This document shows, in pieces, positions 12,501-24,041 of a DNA stretch of 64,000 nt. The stretch's first letter is position 1. Each line of letters opens with the position of its first letter. The stretch comes from Hordeum vulgare subsp. vulgare (lineage: Eukaryota; Streptophyta; Magnoliopsida; Poales; Poaceae). Made by a program: the position numbers and the translations under genes. The notes beneath the pieces are model-generated. The model was not told the DNA's origin. It made no database searches and saw only the letters and a program-made list of their open reading frames with translations. The stretch spans positions 412,245,081 to 412,309,080 of the forward strand of contig NC_058518.1 in the NCBI RefSeq assembly GCF_904849725.1. Reading direction: 5' to 3'.

Positions 12501-13510
12501 GTGAGTGGGAGCTCTGTGGCGTTTCTAATATTATATGTGGATGACATATTGCTGATTGGAAACAACGTGGAGTTTTTGTAGAGCATAAAGGATTACTTGA
12601 ATAAAAGTTTCTCTATGAAGGACCTAGGAGAAGCTGCTTAAGTTTTACAAAGCACAGGGATAGATCAAAACGCCTGATAGGACTTTCACAAAGCACATAC
12701 CTTGCTAAAGTTTTGAAGAGGTTCAAAATGGAACAGTCCAAGAAAGGGTTCTTGCCAGTTTTACAAGGTACGAAATTGAGTAAGACTCAGTGCCCAGCAA
12801 CTGATGAAGATAGAGAGCATATGCGCTCCGTCCCCTATGCTTCACCCATTGGTTCTATCATGTGTGCAATGCTGTGCGCTAGACCGGATGTTAGCCTGGC
12901 CATAAGTATGGCAGGTAGGTTCCAGAGTAATCCAGGAGTGGATCACTGGACAGCGGTCAAGAATTTCCTGAAGTACCTGAAAAGGACTAAGGAGATGTTT
13001 CTCATGTATGGAGGTGATGAAGAGCTCGCTGTAAAAGGTTACGTTGATGCAAGCTTTGACACAGATCCGGACGACTCTAAGTCGCAAACCGGATACGTAT
13101 TTATTCTTAATGGGGGTGCGGTAAGATGGTGAAGTTCCAAGCAAATCGTCGTAGCACATTCTACATGTGAAGCGAAGTACATGGCTGCCTCGGAGGCGGC
13201 TAAGGAGGGTGTCTGGATGAAGCAGTTCATGACGGATCTTGGAGTGGTGCCAAGCGCACTGAATCCAATAACCTTGTTCTGTGACAACACGGGTGCCATT
13301 GCCTTAGCAAAGGAACCACGGTTTCACCACAAGTCCAGACACATCAAACGACGCTTCAACCTCATCCGCGACTACATCGAAGGGGAGGACGTAAATATAT
13401 GCAAAGTACACACGGATCTGAATGTAGCAGACCCGCTGACTAAACCTCTTCCACGGCCAAAGCATGATCAACACCAGAACTGTATGGGTGTTAGATTTAT
13501 TACAATGTAA
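9540..13510 (+). pseudogene. Copia gag-pol, copy B (broken, long pol ORF retained)
   Basis: Starts at ATG 9540 and runs in one frame to 12581, interrupted by stops at 9843, 9969, 10392 and 12579. A small deletion/rearrangement near 12630-12660 then shifts frame, and a further stop lies at 13130; the RNase H tail ends at 13508-13510. The ORF 10404-12581 (725 aa) keeps protease DTG (about residue 15), an HHCC zinc finger (about 145-190), integrase acids D211, D274 and E310 (D,D35E), and RT YVDD at 711-714. Gag has the CCHC knuckle near 10293. The stop at 9843 (CAG to TAG, close to the end of a gag segment) is also present in the separate minus-strand copy at 36590. RT and integrase motifs are intact, but no full polyprotein could be made. 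Confidence 0.92.
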
Positions 13511-13562
13511 TTCGCATGATGATGTGAGGGCTAGATTATTGACTCTAGTGCAAGTGGGAGAC

Positions 13563-15366
13563 TGTTGGAATTATGCCCTAGAGGCAATAATAAATATAGT
13601 TATTATTATAATTCTTGTATCAAGATAATCGTTTATTTTCCATGCTATAATTGTATTGAATGAAGACTCATTTACATGTGTGGATACATAGACAAAACAC
13701 TGTCCCTAGCAAGCCTCTAGTTGGTCAAAGATAGTCAGTGTCTTCTGATTATGAAGAAGGTGTTGTTGCTTGATAATTGGATCACGTCATTAGGAGAATC
13801 ACGTGATGGACTAGACCCAAACTGATAGACGTAGCATGTTGATCGTGTCATTTTGTTGCTACTGTTTTCTGCGTGTCAAGTATTTGTTCCTATCACCATG
13901 AGATCATATAACTCACTGACACCAGAGGAATACTTTCTGTGTATCAAACGTCGCAACGTAACTGGGTGACTATAAAGATGCTCTACAGGTATCTCCGAAG
14001 GTGTTAGTTGAGTTAGTATGGATCAAGACTGGGATTTGTCACTCTGTGTGACGGAGAGGTATCTCGGGGCCCACTCGGTAATACAACATCACACACAAGC
14101 CTTGCAAGCAATGTGACTTAGTGTAAGTTGCGGGATCTTGTATTACGGAACGAGTAAAGAGACTTGCCGGTAAACGAGATTGAAATAGGTATGCGAATAC
14201 TGACGATCGAATCTCGGGCAAGTAACATACCGAAGGACAAAGGGAATGACATACGGGATTATATGAATCCTTGACACTGAGGTTCAAACGGTAAGTTCTT
14301 CGTAGAATATGTAGGATCCAATATGGGCATCCAGGTCCTGCTATTGGATATTGACCGAGGAGTCTCTCGGGTCATGTCTACATAGTTCTCGAACCCGCAG
14401 GGTCTGCACACTTAAGGTTCGACGTTGTTTTATGCGTATTTGAGTTATATGGTTGGTTACCGAATGTTGTTCGGAGTCCTCGATGAGATCACGGACGTCA
14501 CGATGGTTTCCGGAATGGTCCAAAAACGAAGATTGATATATAGGATGACCTCATTTGATTACCGGAAGGTTTTCGGAGTTACCGGGAATGTGGCGGGAAT
14601 GACGAATGGGTTCCGGGAGTTCACCGGGGGGGCAACCCACCCCGGGGAAGCCCATAGGCCTTGAGGGTGGCGCATCAGCCCATAGTGGGCTGGTTGGACA
14701 GCCCAAAAGGGCCCTATGCGCATTGGAAGAAAAATCAAAGAGAAAGAAAAAAAAGGAGGAGGTGGGAAGGGAAGGAAGGACTCCCACCCACCAAACCAAG
14801 TCCAACTCGGTTTGGGGGGGAGACCTTCCCCCTTGGCTCGGCCGACCCCCTTGGGGATCCTTGAGCCCCAAGGCAAGGCCCTCCCTCTCCCACCTATATA
14901 TATGGAGGTTTTAGGGCTGATTTGAGATGACTTTTCCACGGCAGCCCGACCACATACCTCCACGGTTTTTCCTCTAGATCGCGTTTCTGCGGAGCTCGGG
15001 CGGAGCCCTGCTGAGACAAGGTCATCACAAACCTCCGGAGCGCCGTCACGCTGCCGGAGAACTCTTCTACCTCTCCGTCTCTCTTGCTGGATCAAGAAGG
15101 CCGAGATCATCGTCGAGCTGTACGTGTGCTGAACGCGGAGGTGCCATCCGTTCGGTACTAGATCGTGGGACTGATCGCAGGATTGTTTGCGGGGCGGATC
15201 GACGGACGTGAGGACATTCCACTACATCAACCGCGTTCACTAACGCTTCTGCTGTACAATCTACAAGGGTACGTAGATCACTCATCCCCTCTCGTAGATG
15301 GACATCACCATGATAGGTCTTCGTGCGCGTAGGAAAATTTTTGTTTCCCATGCGACGTCCCCAACA
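13563..15366 (+). repeat. 3' LTR of the Copia array
   Basis: 1,804 bp, TGTTGG...CCAACA, preceded by the polypurine tract AGTGGGAGAC (13553-13562). It lacks about 14 bp near 13723 that the other copies have (the CTAGCCAGTTGATC stretch). The base after CA begins an unrelated LTR at GTAGTC with no TSD. Confidence 0.9.
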
Positions 15367-16024
15367 GTAGTCACCTACTATGTGTTATGACCCGGCAACC
15401 CCGGAGTGACAATAGCCGGAACCACTCCCGGAGATGACCATAGTATGAGGATTTCATGTATTCACTAAGTGCTAATGCTTTGTTAGGGTTCTCTATTAAA
15501 AGGAGAACCTTAATATCCCGTAGTTTCCATTAGGACCCCACTTCCACAGGAGGCATGGACAATAGATGTCATGCAAGTTCTTTTCTCTAAGCACGTATGA
15601 CTACATACGGAATACATGCCTACATTACATTGACGAACTGGAGCTAGTTACTTATCTCTCCATGTTATAACTGTTGCATGATGAATATCATCCGGCATAA
15701 TTATCTATCACCGATCCAATGCCTACGAGTTTTTCCTACTGGTCCCTGCTACTATTACTCTGTCGCTACTGCTGTCACTGCTGCTACTATTACTCTATCG
15801 CTACTTCTGTCACTGCTGCTACTATTACTGTTGCTACTGTTGCTAGAACACCACCTTGCTACTGATACTTTGCTGCAGAAGTCTTTCAGGTGTGGTTGAA
15901 TTGACAACTCAGCTGCTAATACTCGAGAATATTCTTTTGCTTCCCCTTGTGTCGAATCAACAAATTTGGGTAGAATGCTCTACCCTCGAAAACTGTTGTG
16001 ATCCCCTATACTTGTGGGTTATCA
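15367..16024 (+). repeat. 3' part of an Athila-group LTR (TGATACG family)
   Basis: Matches 37849-38512, the last ~660 bp of the complete plus-strand LTR at 37088, and ends precisely at the LTR terminus GGGTTATCA. Its 5' part is missing at the Copia junction. It includes a stretch rich in CTACT/GTTACT-type units (about 15745-15845) that is expanded in the copy at 38925. The next base belongs to a different LTR read on the other strand. Confidence 0.8.
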
Positions 16025-17190
16025 GTGAACGAATTACTGTCGAGCAATTGATAGAACCGCGCAAAGTCATGACGATATCTAAGGAAATGATCATACATAT
16101 AGGCATCACGTCCGAGACAAGTAGACCGATACTTTCTGCATGTACTACTATTACTCCACACATCGACCGCTATTCAGCATGCATCTAGTGTATTGAGTTC
16201 ATAACAAACAGAGTAACGCCTTAAGAAAGATGACATGATGTAGAGGGATAAATTCATGCAATAGATATAAACCCCATCTTTTTACCCTTGATGGAAACAA
16301 CACGATGCGTGCCTCGCTACCCCTTCTGTCACAGGGTGAGGTCACCGCACGGTGTGAACCCAAAACCAAGCACTTCTCCCATTGCAACAATTATAGATCA
16401 AGTTGAGCAAACGAAACCCACAACTCGAAGAGAATTACAAGGACATGAAATCATGCATATAAGAGATCAGAGGAAACTCAAATAAGATTCATAGATAATC
16501 TGATCATAAATTCACAATTCATCGGATCTCGACAAATACACCGCAAAAGAAGATTACATCAGATAGATCTCCATGAAGATCATGGAGAACTTTGTATTGA
16601 AGATCCAAGAGAGATAAGAAGCCATCTAGCTACTAGCTATGGACCCGAAGGTTTGTGGTGAACTACATCATCGGAGAGGCACTCGTGTTGATGAAGAAGC
16701 CCTCCGTGTTCGAATCCCCCTCCGGTAGGGCACCAGAACGTGCCCCAGATGGGATCTTGCGGAGACAGAAGCTTGCGGCGGCGGAATAGTATTTTCGTGG
16801 CTCTCTGCCGTGGTTTCAGATTTTTCGGCAATTTATAGGCGGAAGAAGTAGGGCAAAGGAGCCACGGGGGGCCACAAGCCTGCTAGGCGCCCCCCAGACC
16901 GCGGCTACGGGGCTTGTGGCCTCCCCTGGTGCCCTTTGCCTTGGTTCTCAAGCTCCCTGCATATCTTCTGTTCCCGAAAAAATCTTTTCGGAGGTTTTAT
17001 TCCGTTTGGACTCCGTTTAATATTCTCCTCTGAACAGGGTCAAAAACACGGAAAAAACAGGAACTGGCACTTGGCACTGAGTTAATAGGTTAGTCCCAAA
17101 AAAGATATAAAAATGCATACAAAGGATCCAAAGTTGACAAGACAATAGCATGGAACCATCAAAAATTATAGATACGTTGGAGACATATCA
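16025..17190 (-). repeat. 3' LTR of Athila-group element 1, end-truncated
   Basis: Corresponds to 33983-35165 of the 5' LTR. The LTR starts (minus strand) at 17190 with TGATATGTCTCC, next to the polypurine tract. The last 332 bp are missing at the abrupt join to another LTR end at 16024/16025. A TATAAAT box lies at 16831-16837 (minus strand). Confidence 0.82.
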
Positions 17191-19997
17191 AGCATCCCCA
17201 AGCTTAACTCCTGCTCGTCCTCGAGTAGGGAAGTGATAAAGACTGAATTTTTTATGTGGAATGCTACCTAACATATTTTTCCTTTGCAACTTCTTTCATG
17301 TGACTTGAATGTCCAGATCCGTAAGATTCAAAACAATAGTTTGCTATTGAGATGAAAACAATAATACTTCAAGCAAACTAGCAAGGTAATCATGCACTTT
17401 CCAAATAACAAGGCCGAAGAAAGTTATCCCTAGAAAATCATATAGTCTGGCTATGCTCCATCATCCCCACACAACGAATTTAAATCATGCACAACCCCGA
17501 TAATTGTTTTCGCACTCTTACTTTCTCAAACATTTTTCAACTCTCACGCAATGTATGAGTGTGAGCCATGGATATAGCACTATAGGTGAAATAGAGTGTG
17601 GTGGAGGTTGTAAGGCAAAAAGGAGGAGATGGTCACATCGACTCGACGTATCAAAGTGCATCCAACTTGCTTGCTCACGAAGACCTAGGGAAATTTTGAG
17701 GAAGCCCATCATTGGAATATACAAGCCAAGTTATATAATGAAGATTCTCACTAGTATATGGTGGCGAAAAAACAAGAGACTCTCAATCATGAAAACATGG
17801 TGCTATTGTGAAGCACAAGTGTGGAAAAAGATAGTAGCATTGTCCCTTCTCTCTTTTTTTCTTTTTTTTGTGTGTTTGGGCTCTTTGGCCTCTTTCCATT
17901 TTTTTTGTCTCCTCACATAGGACAATGCTCTAATAATGATGATCATCACACTTTTAATTACTCACAACTCAATGCTTAGAACAATGATGACTCTTATAGG
18001 AAATGCCTCCGGCAGTGTACCGGGATGTGCAATGATCTAGCTTAGCGTATGACATTGAAACATCTTGCTAGATATCGTACGATCATGCAATGGCAATATG
18101 AAAGTGACTGCACAAGTCATGAGACGGAATGTTGGGTGTTGCATGGCAATATATCTCAGAATGGCTATGAAAAGGCCATAATAGGTAGGTATGGTTGCTG
18201 TTTTGAGGAAGGTATATGTTGGGTTTGTGCACCAGCGAAAGTTGCACGGCACTAGAGAGGCTAGCAACGGTGGAAGGTGAAAGTTCATCTATACCATGGA
18301 CTCACATTAGTCATGAAGAACTCATATACTTATTGCGAAAGTTTTTATTAGTAATCGAAACAAAGTGCTAAATGCATACTCCTAGGGGAAGGGTTGATAG
18401 GTGTTAACCATCGCGCGATCCCGACCACAACACAATGTATGACAATCAATAAATCAATTATGCTCCGACTTCCTAACATAGCGGTTCACCATACATGCAT
18501 GCTACGGGAATCACTAACTTCAACGCAAGTATTTCTAGATTCACAACATCCTACTAACATAACTCTAATATTACCATATCCATGTCTCAAAACTAATTGA
18601 GAGGAATCAAACTTCTCTTTACTAATCAGTGCACAAGAGTATGGAAGTTTTATTATATCCTCTTTGGATGCCTATCATCTTTAGGACTACTTTCATAGCA
18701 CAAGCCAATTACCAAGTTACTCAGAGAGAGCACTCTCAAAAAGATATAAGTGAAGATTGAGGGTTCTTATTCCTCCAAAATATGACACCTCCATGCTCTA
18801 AAAAGATCTAACTAAAGCACTTAGAGCAAAGTTATCTAGCTCAAAAGATATAAGTGAAGCACATGCGAGGTAAATTGACTAACTCAAAAGATATAAGCGA
18901 AGCTCAATGAGTATTCTAGCAAATTCATGATAAGTGCATGTCTCTCTCAAAAGGGTGTGAGCAAGGATGATTGTGACACAACAAAAAGAAAAGACTCCTA
19001 TAATACACGATGCTCCAAGCAAAACACATATCATGTGGTGAATAAAAATATAGCTCCAAGTAACGTTACCGATGGATTGAAGACGAAAGAGGTGATGCCT
19101 TCCCGGGGCATCCCCAAGCTTAGGCTTTTTGGTGTCCTTGAATTTGGATTGGGATGCCTTGGGCATCCCCAAGCTTGAGATCTTTCCACTCTTTATCCCA
19201 TTGTCCATGAGAACATCACCCAGAACTTGAAAACTTCACAACACAAAACTTAAACAGAAACTCGTGATATCATTAGCACAAGAAAACAAACTACCAACTC
19301 TTTAGGTACTGTGGCAAACTTGATTTCTATTTATATTGGTGTTAGATTACTATATTCTCACTTTTCCATGGCTAGTACCCCCCCCCCCCGATACTATCCA
19401 TAGTTTCATCAAAATAAGCAATCAACACAAAAAAACATAATCTGTCAAAAACAGACCAGTCTGTAGCAATCTGTATACTTTGTATACTTATGTTTTCTCA
19501 AAAATTCTGAAAAATTACGAACATTTGGGCAATTGTCATATCAACCAGCAGAAAAAAGAAACAACTCAAAATCTCTTTCTGGATAGGAATGAAAAATAAT
19601 TTCGTGAGCGAAAAGTTTCTGTCTTTTTCAGCACGATCAAACAACCATCACCAAAACTATTCATAAAGGTTTTACTTGGATCAAACAGAAAAAGAATCAC
19701 AAAAAACACAATCATAACAGAATTATGATGGTGTGGATGCAACAAACAGAAAGCAAAAAATCAAAGATAAATTCATAGGGTTGCCTCCCAACAAGCGCTA
19801 TTGTTTAACGCCCTTAGCTAGGCATAAGGCGATAGAATCACGTATCGTCGTTTTTGGTGCTCAAACCATAAGTAGCCCTCATCATGGATTCATAAGGCAA
19901 TCTTATTTTTTTCTAGGAAAATGTTCCATGCCCATGTTTAAAGGAAATTGAAATCTAATATTCCCTTCCTTCATATGGATGACAGCACCAATAGTCC
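17191..19997 (-). other. Non-coding 3' region and polypurine tract of element 1
   Basis: The polypurine tract AAGCTTGGGGATGCT (17191-17205, minus strand) abuts the 3' LTR. The rest has no credible ORF and is closely matched by 44395-47015 in element 2, so it is a conserved non-coding module and not random flank. It holds a C-run at 19380-19389 and the duplicated polypurine-like motif listed separately. Confidence 0.75.
19106..19178 (-). promoter_or_regulatory. Two internal polypurine-tract-like copies, one preceded by AAAAGCCT
   Basis: On the minus strand AAGCTTGGGGATGCC occurs at about 19107-19121 and 19162-19176, roughly 1.9 kb before the real polypurine tract. The inner one is preceded by CCAAAAAGCCT, the same context as at 400-411 in a different family. 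Both copies recur in element 2 (about 46347-46372 and 46402-46418). Conservation across two families suggests a role such as a second plus-strand priming site; that is inference. Confidence 0.45.
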
Positions 19998-20953
19998 TTA
20001 GGAAAGGTCTACCAAGAATGATAGGACACGTCGGATTGCAATCAATATCAAGCACAATGAAATCCATGGGTACATAGTTCCTATTTGAAATAATAAGAAC
20101 ATCATGATGCTTCGCATGGGTTTCTTAACAGTAGAATCCGCAAGATGCAAATTAAGAGAGCACTCATCAATCTCATTGAAGCCTAGAACATCACATAAAG
20201 ACTTTGGAATAGCGGAAACACTAGCACCCAAATCACACCAAGCATTGCATTCATAGTTTTTGTTCTTGATTTTGATAGTAGGTTCCCACTCATCATGAAG
20301 TTTTCTAGGGATAGAAACTTCCAACTCAAGTTTCTCTTCAAGAGATTTCATCATAGCATCGACGATATGATCGGTAAAGGCCTTGTTTTGGCTATAAGCG
20401 TGTGGAGAGTTTAGCATGGATTGCATCAAGGAGATACATTCAATCAAAGAGCAACTATCATAATTGAATTCCTTGAAATCCAAAGTAGTAGTTTCATTAC
20501 TACTCCAAGTTTTGATATCCTCTACTGCACTTTCAATGCTTTTAGCATCAAGATAGATAGACTCCGAATCATTGGGGCATTTCTCAACCAAAGTGGATTC
20601 ATATCCAGCCCCGTCATCATTAGGATTGACATTACAAAACAAGGATTCAATGGGAGTCACACCAAGCACTTTAAGATCTTCGTGATTCTCATCACGAGAA
20701 CACGCCTTTTTAAGGCATTCATATCTAGCACGAATTTGGGCGGTTCTTTCTTTACTCTCATTCATGGAAACACGCATAGCTTTTAAAGTTTCATCCATAT
20801 TGATCTTGGGAGGAGCACATCTCAATTTCAAAGCATCAATATCAAGAGACATTCTATCAACGATCCAAGCCAAGTCATCAATTTTGAGCAATTTTTCTTC
20901 TATGGACGCATTGAAAATATTTTGCGAGTTGATAAACTCTTTAATATTACTCT
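19998..20953 (-). pseudogene. Athila-group gag C-terminal part with protease-like domain, element 1
   Basis: Continuation of the gag frame on the far side of the chromovirus, from the TSD at 20953 down to a stop at 19998. It holds the region with repeated Lys/Glu-rich segments and then a retropepsin-like motif CDLGASVSAIPKSL near 20230. A 1-nt deletion relative to element 2, near 20110, shifts frame just after the KKPM segment. The expected ILGRPFL tail of the protease fold is therefore lost from this frame. The uninterrupted homologue is at 47016-49042. Aspartic protease would cleave gag; here it cannot be complete. Confidence 0.8.
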
Positions 20954-21444
20954 TGTAACATCCCAATTTTCGTAAATTCGGATGTTAATAGATCATTCAT
21001 TTGCATTCCATATTTTATGCATCATTGCGTTCCTCTGAAAAAAAATTTATCGTTATGTGACTGCGGGCAATTTATCGGAGTGGAGATAATATGACTTCTC
21101 CCCTGTGAGTTAAAGTCACCATTTTGGTTTTGCAAATTTTCTGAACTCCGAAGTATTTTTTTTGTTGAGTTTTTCGATTGAGTTGTGTGACCTATTGCAT
21201 TAGGTGGAACTAGGATTCCTATATATATATTATATATATATATTAGTTGTATATGTTATTTTGTTTTCTCCTAAGTTCTAGTGCATATATGTATATTAGT
21301 TCCTACTTTTTGTTAGCTAGGAATATATTTTTTTTTTACTGTTTTGGTTTTCTTTCTTTTTTTTTACTACTGTTTGTTTGTTTTTTTTCAAAAAAAATAA
21401 AAATAGAACTGCCAGGCCGAGCCAACAGGGGCTCAGCCCAGCCC

Positions 21445-21474
21445 CATGCATGCACGCATGCAGCCATGCATGCA
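21445..21474 (+). promoter_or_regulatory. Clustered RY-type motifs (CATGCATG) in the chromovirus LTR
   Basis: Two CATGCATGCA blocks flank a CGCATGCAGC block within 30 bp, about 200 bp upstream of the TATA box; the identical cluster is at 29895-29924 in the 3' LTR. RY motifs are known binding sites of B3-domain seed/embryo regulators (ABI3, FUS3, LEC2 family). Whether they act here is untested. Confidence 0.45.
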
Positions 21475-21669
21475 CCCCTTCCCACGTTCTCCTCCCTCCC
21501 CACGTGAGTCCTCCCTCCCCTTTCCTTATTTCCCTCCTTCCTTCTTTCTCTCCCTCCTTTTTCCTTTTACTCCCCACGTTCACCTCTCCCTCTCTTTCCT
21601 ATTTTCTCTCCCATGATCTCCTTCCCAAAGTTCTCCCTCTCCTTCCTTTCTACTCCCCTCCCCTAAGCC

Positions 21670-21677
21670 TATATAAA
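21670..21677 (+). promoter_or_regulatory. Chromovirus LTR TATA box
   Basis: TATATAAA followed by a C-run and GC-rich leader. The 3' LTR equivalent at 30120-30126 reads TATATAAC because of a changed C-run, a possible slight weakening. Confidence 0.6.
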
Positions 21678-23903
21678 CCCCCCCCACCTCCACCTCTCCC
21701 CAACCCTAGCCGCCGTCTCTCCACCGCCGCCTCCACAAGCCGCCGCCGGCGCCTCACCCCACCGCCGCCCTAGCCGCCGCCGCGAGCAGCTTCAGCCGCC
21801 CGAAAGCTGCTGCACCTCGGCCTCGCCGCGGAGGAGGAGCCCTCCCCGAACTCTCTCTCCACCGCCGCCTCTTCCCCGCGGAGGAGGAACCTCACCGCCG
21901 CCGCCCGACGCCCCACCGCCCGGAGCTACTCCCTCCTTCCTCGCCGGACATCTCCTTTTCTTGCCGGTGCAACACCTCCAGCAGCAGGTAGCAACATCTC
22001 TCTCTCTATTTCATGCACTCCATCTCAGCCATTAGAAGCTTGCCACGCGTGCCTCTCATTAGCACTAGCAGTTTCGTAATTTCTGTCCAGATTTCGAAAA
22101 CAGAAACTTTCAATCTTGTTTTGATCACAACTTTTTATCCCTACGTCCAATGACATTGATTCTTTTTCCAGTAGCTCACAAATTTCCTGTAGTTTTTAAA
22201 AATATGTAATGTTTCTGTGTTGGGAATTTGCAAATATAAGTTAGAGCAGATTTAGTTTAAACACTGTTTTGCCTATTCCAGGAGTTTGAAAAATGATATT
22301 GAGTTGATTCTTTTTGCTACTGTTTTCTAGTGATAAAATCTTACTGTGGTAGAATTTTCAGAATTTTTAAAGTATTTTTACTAGTGTTTTCAACAGAAAC
22401 AAGTTTCTGTCCTACCGACGTGCGATAAAATTCTTTTGCGTAGTCGTTTGCCAATCTTTGCATGTGATGTTATTTTTTTTTCTCGTGGAATGATTGAATT
22501 GCTTATGGTGTGCTTTGTGTTTGTATCGGTAGATCATCCGGAGTGCGAAGCGTGTTACTTAGAGACGCTCGAGCAGGACAACTATCATCAAGGCAAGTCA
22601 TCTTTGATCATGTTATTTTACCTATGTTTTCAATGCATAGTAGATCACCTTCTTTGCCCTATTTGCATGCTGCCTAGGTACTTGGAAACTTTAGTCATAG
22701 GTGTAGTATCATGTGGTAGGAACACCAACACCCCGATACTTGGCCCCGGGACGACAATGTTATATATGCTATGCTCTAGTAGACGGGTTATCGGTTGAGT
22801 GTATTCCACGAGTGATGCGAGGTTGATATAATAATCAAGACCGGACTAAGACAAGATTTTAAAGACCTCGGACGCAATGCAACACTGGGTGAAGGACGGT
22901 TGATCGGCTCCCTGGAAAACCCAGTGGATGCCCGGGATGCTGGAGAGGCCATGTCATCCTGCGGAAAGCTTCACCCAGGCTCAAAGGGACGGACGGAGAC
23001 TTCAAGACTCAAGGCTTACCTGCACAGCCACAAGTCATTATGGGCTCTGGCTTGGTTGGACAACGCGGCGACTCTGGACAGGCGGTGCTAGCAGATGTAG
23101 ACGAACGGTAGGAATGGATGGGCACCGACAGGGATTCAGATGGACCCGTTGAAAGACCATGTTTTGATCATCCGGTCTTCAAACACCCTGAAGTGCGAGG
23201 ACAAACCCGGAGGCGATCAAATCTTGTGGGGAACGTGTGCAAAACTCTGCAGAGTACTCAACCTAATCGATTAGCCGTGTCCACGGTCATGGACAACTTG
23301 AGCCGAAGGCATTGAATTTCCCCTGAACTCTCGACACAACTTAATAATGATGTGGGTGTTAACAACTATTCGGGTACGAGAATTGGTTGGCGGAACCATC
23401 TCGTTAACAACAAACATGTAGTAATATTTTGCTTCCGACCCCTTTTGTTGTAGGAGAAAACTGGCTTTATGCAAAAACTTAGCCCCACCGGCCAAATATG
23501 CATGTAGAGATAGATGATTATTATTTTACTCCCTCTCTTGATGATTTGCCAGCATATTCAATATGCTGACCTACACGGCTGCAACGTATCATGTTGTAGA
23601 GTACTTTTCCGACCAGGAGTGAGGCTACCGTTCTACGCTCAGCGACATGCCCTTAGAGTCGGATGGACTCGTCTACCTGATGCTTCCGCTTAGTCTTCGT
23701 TAGATAATCTCATGAGTTGGCCTTCAGCCACTTTATTGTACTCCTTTATTGTAATAAAGTACTCTTTATGAGATTTCGATTAATAAAGCTGTGTGATTGC
23801 ACTCTTGAATATATACATTATGTACTGTGTGTGTACCAGCATGATCTTGGGATGGTACAGAAACACCAGAGGCTTGACTCGTTGAGTCGGGTCGCTACAG
23901 AAA

Positions 23904-23916
23904 TGGTATTCAGAGC
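23904..23916 (+). promoter_or_regulatory. Primer-binding site, initiator-Met tRNA type
   Basis: TGGTATTCAGAGC, four bases after the LTR end. The usual plant site is TGGTATCAGAGC; one extra T is present. Confidence 0.7.
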
Positions 23917-24041
23917 ACACGCTGACCTTAGGACGTAACCTCTAGGAATGGAAAAGCCTTAGGAAGAAAACTATTTTCTCTAAAATCTTCTATTTCCTCT
24001 TCTGATCATTTCTGACTTCTCTCCGATTTTCCAATGTTTAG

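Larger units (their letters stand above)
1114..15366 (+). mobile_element. Tandem Copia array, LTR-internal-LTR-internal-LTR (BARE1/WIS/Angela-like)
   Basis: Three copies of an LTR beginning TGTTGGAATTATGCCCT lie in the same direction (1114, 6479, 13563), and two internal regions share the middle LTR. The full LTRs are 1,806 and 1,804 bp and end in CCCCAACA. The internal regions encode Copia gag, protease, integrase, RT and RNase H in that order. The 5 bp before the first LTR (ACAAA) and after the last (GTAGT) do not match. That is expected if the 3' LTR of one element recombined with the 5' LTR of a second same-direction element, deleting the DNA between. Both copies are dead. Confidence 0.88.
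20954..23899 (+). repeat. 5' LTR of the Tekay chromovirus
   Basis: 2,946 bp. U3 carries an (AT)n stretch at 21221-21243, clustered CATGCATG motifs, a G-box CACGTG near 21500, a long pyrimidine-rich block (about 21480-21660), then TATATAAA. It is followed by a very GC-rich CCGCC segment, so the transcript would begin in GC-rich sequence. U5 ends at GCTACA. Confidence 0.92.

Noticed and set aside
15367..15371. GTAGT after the Copia array as a target-site duplication
   Set aside because: The 5 bp before the array are ACAAA, and GTAGTC is simply part of the LTR sequence seen at 37849.
17504..17920. 138-codon ORF in the non-coding part of Athila-group element 1
   Set aside because: Not maintained at the matching place in element 2 (about 44743-45250); ends in low-complexity T-rich codons. 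Treated as chance.
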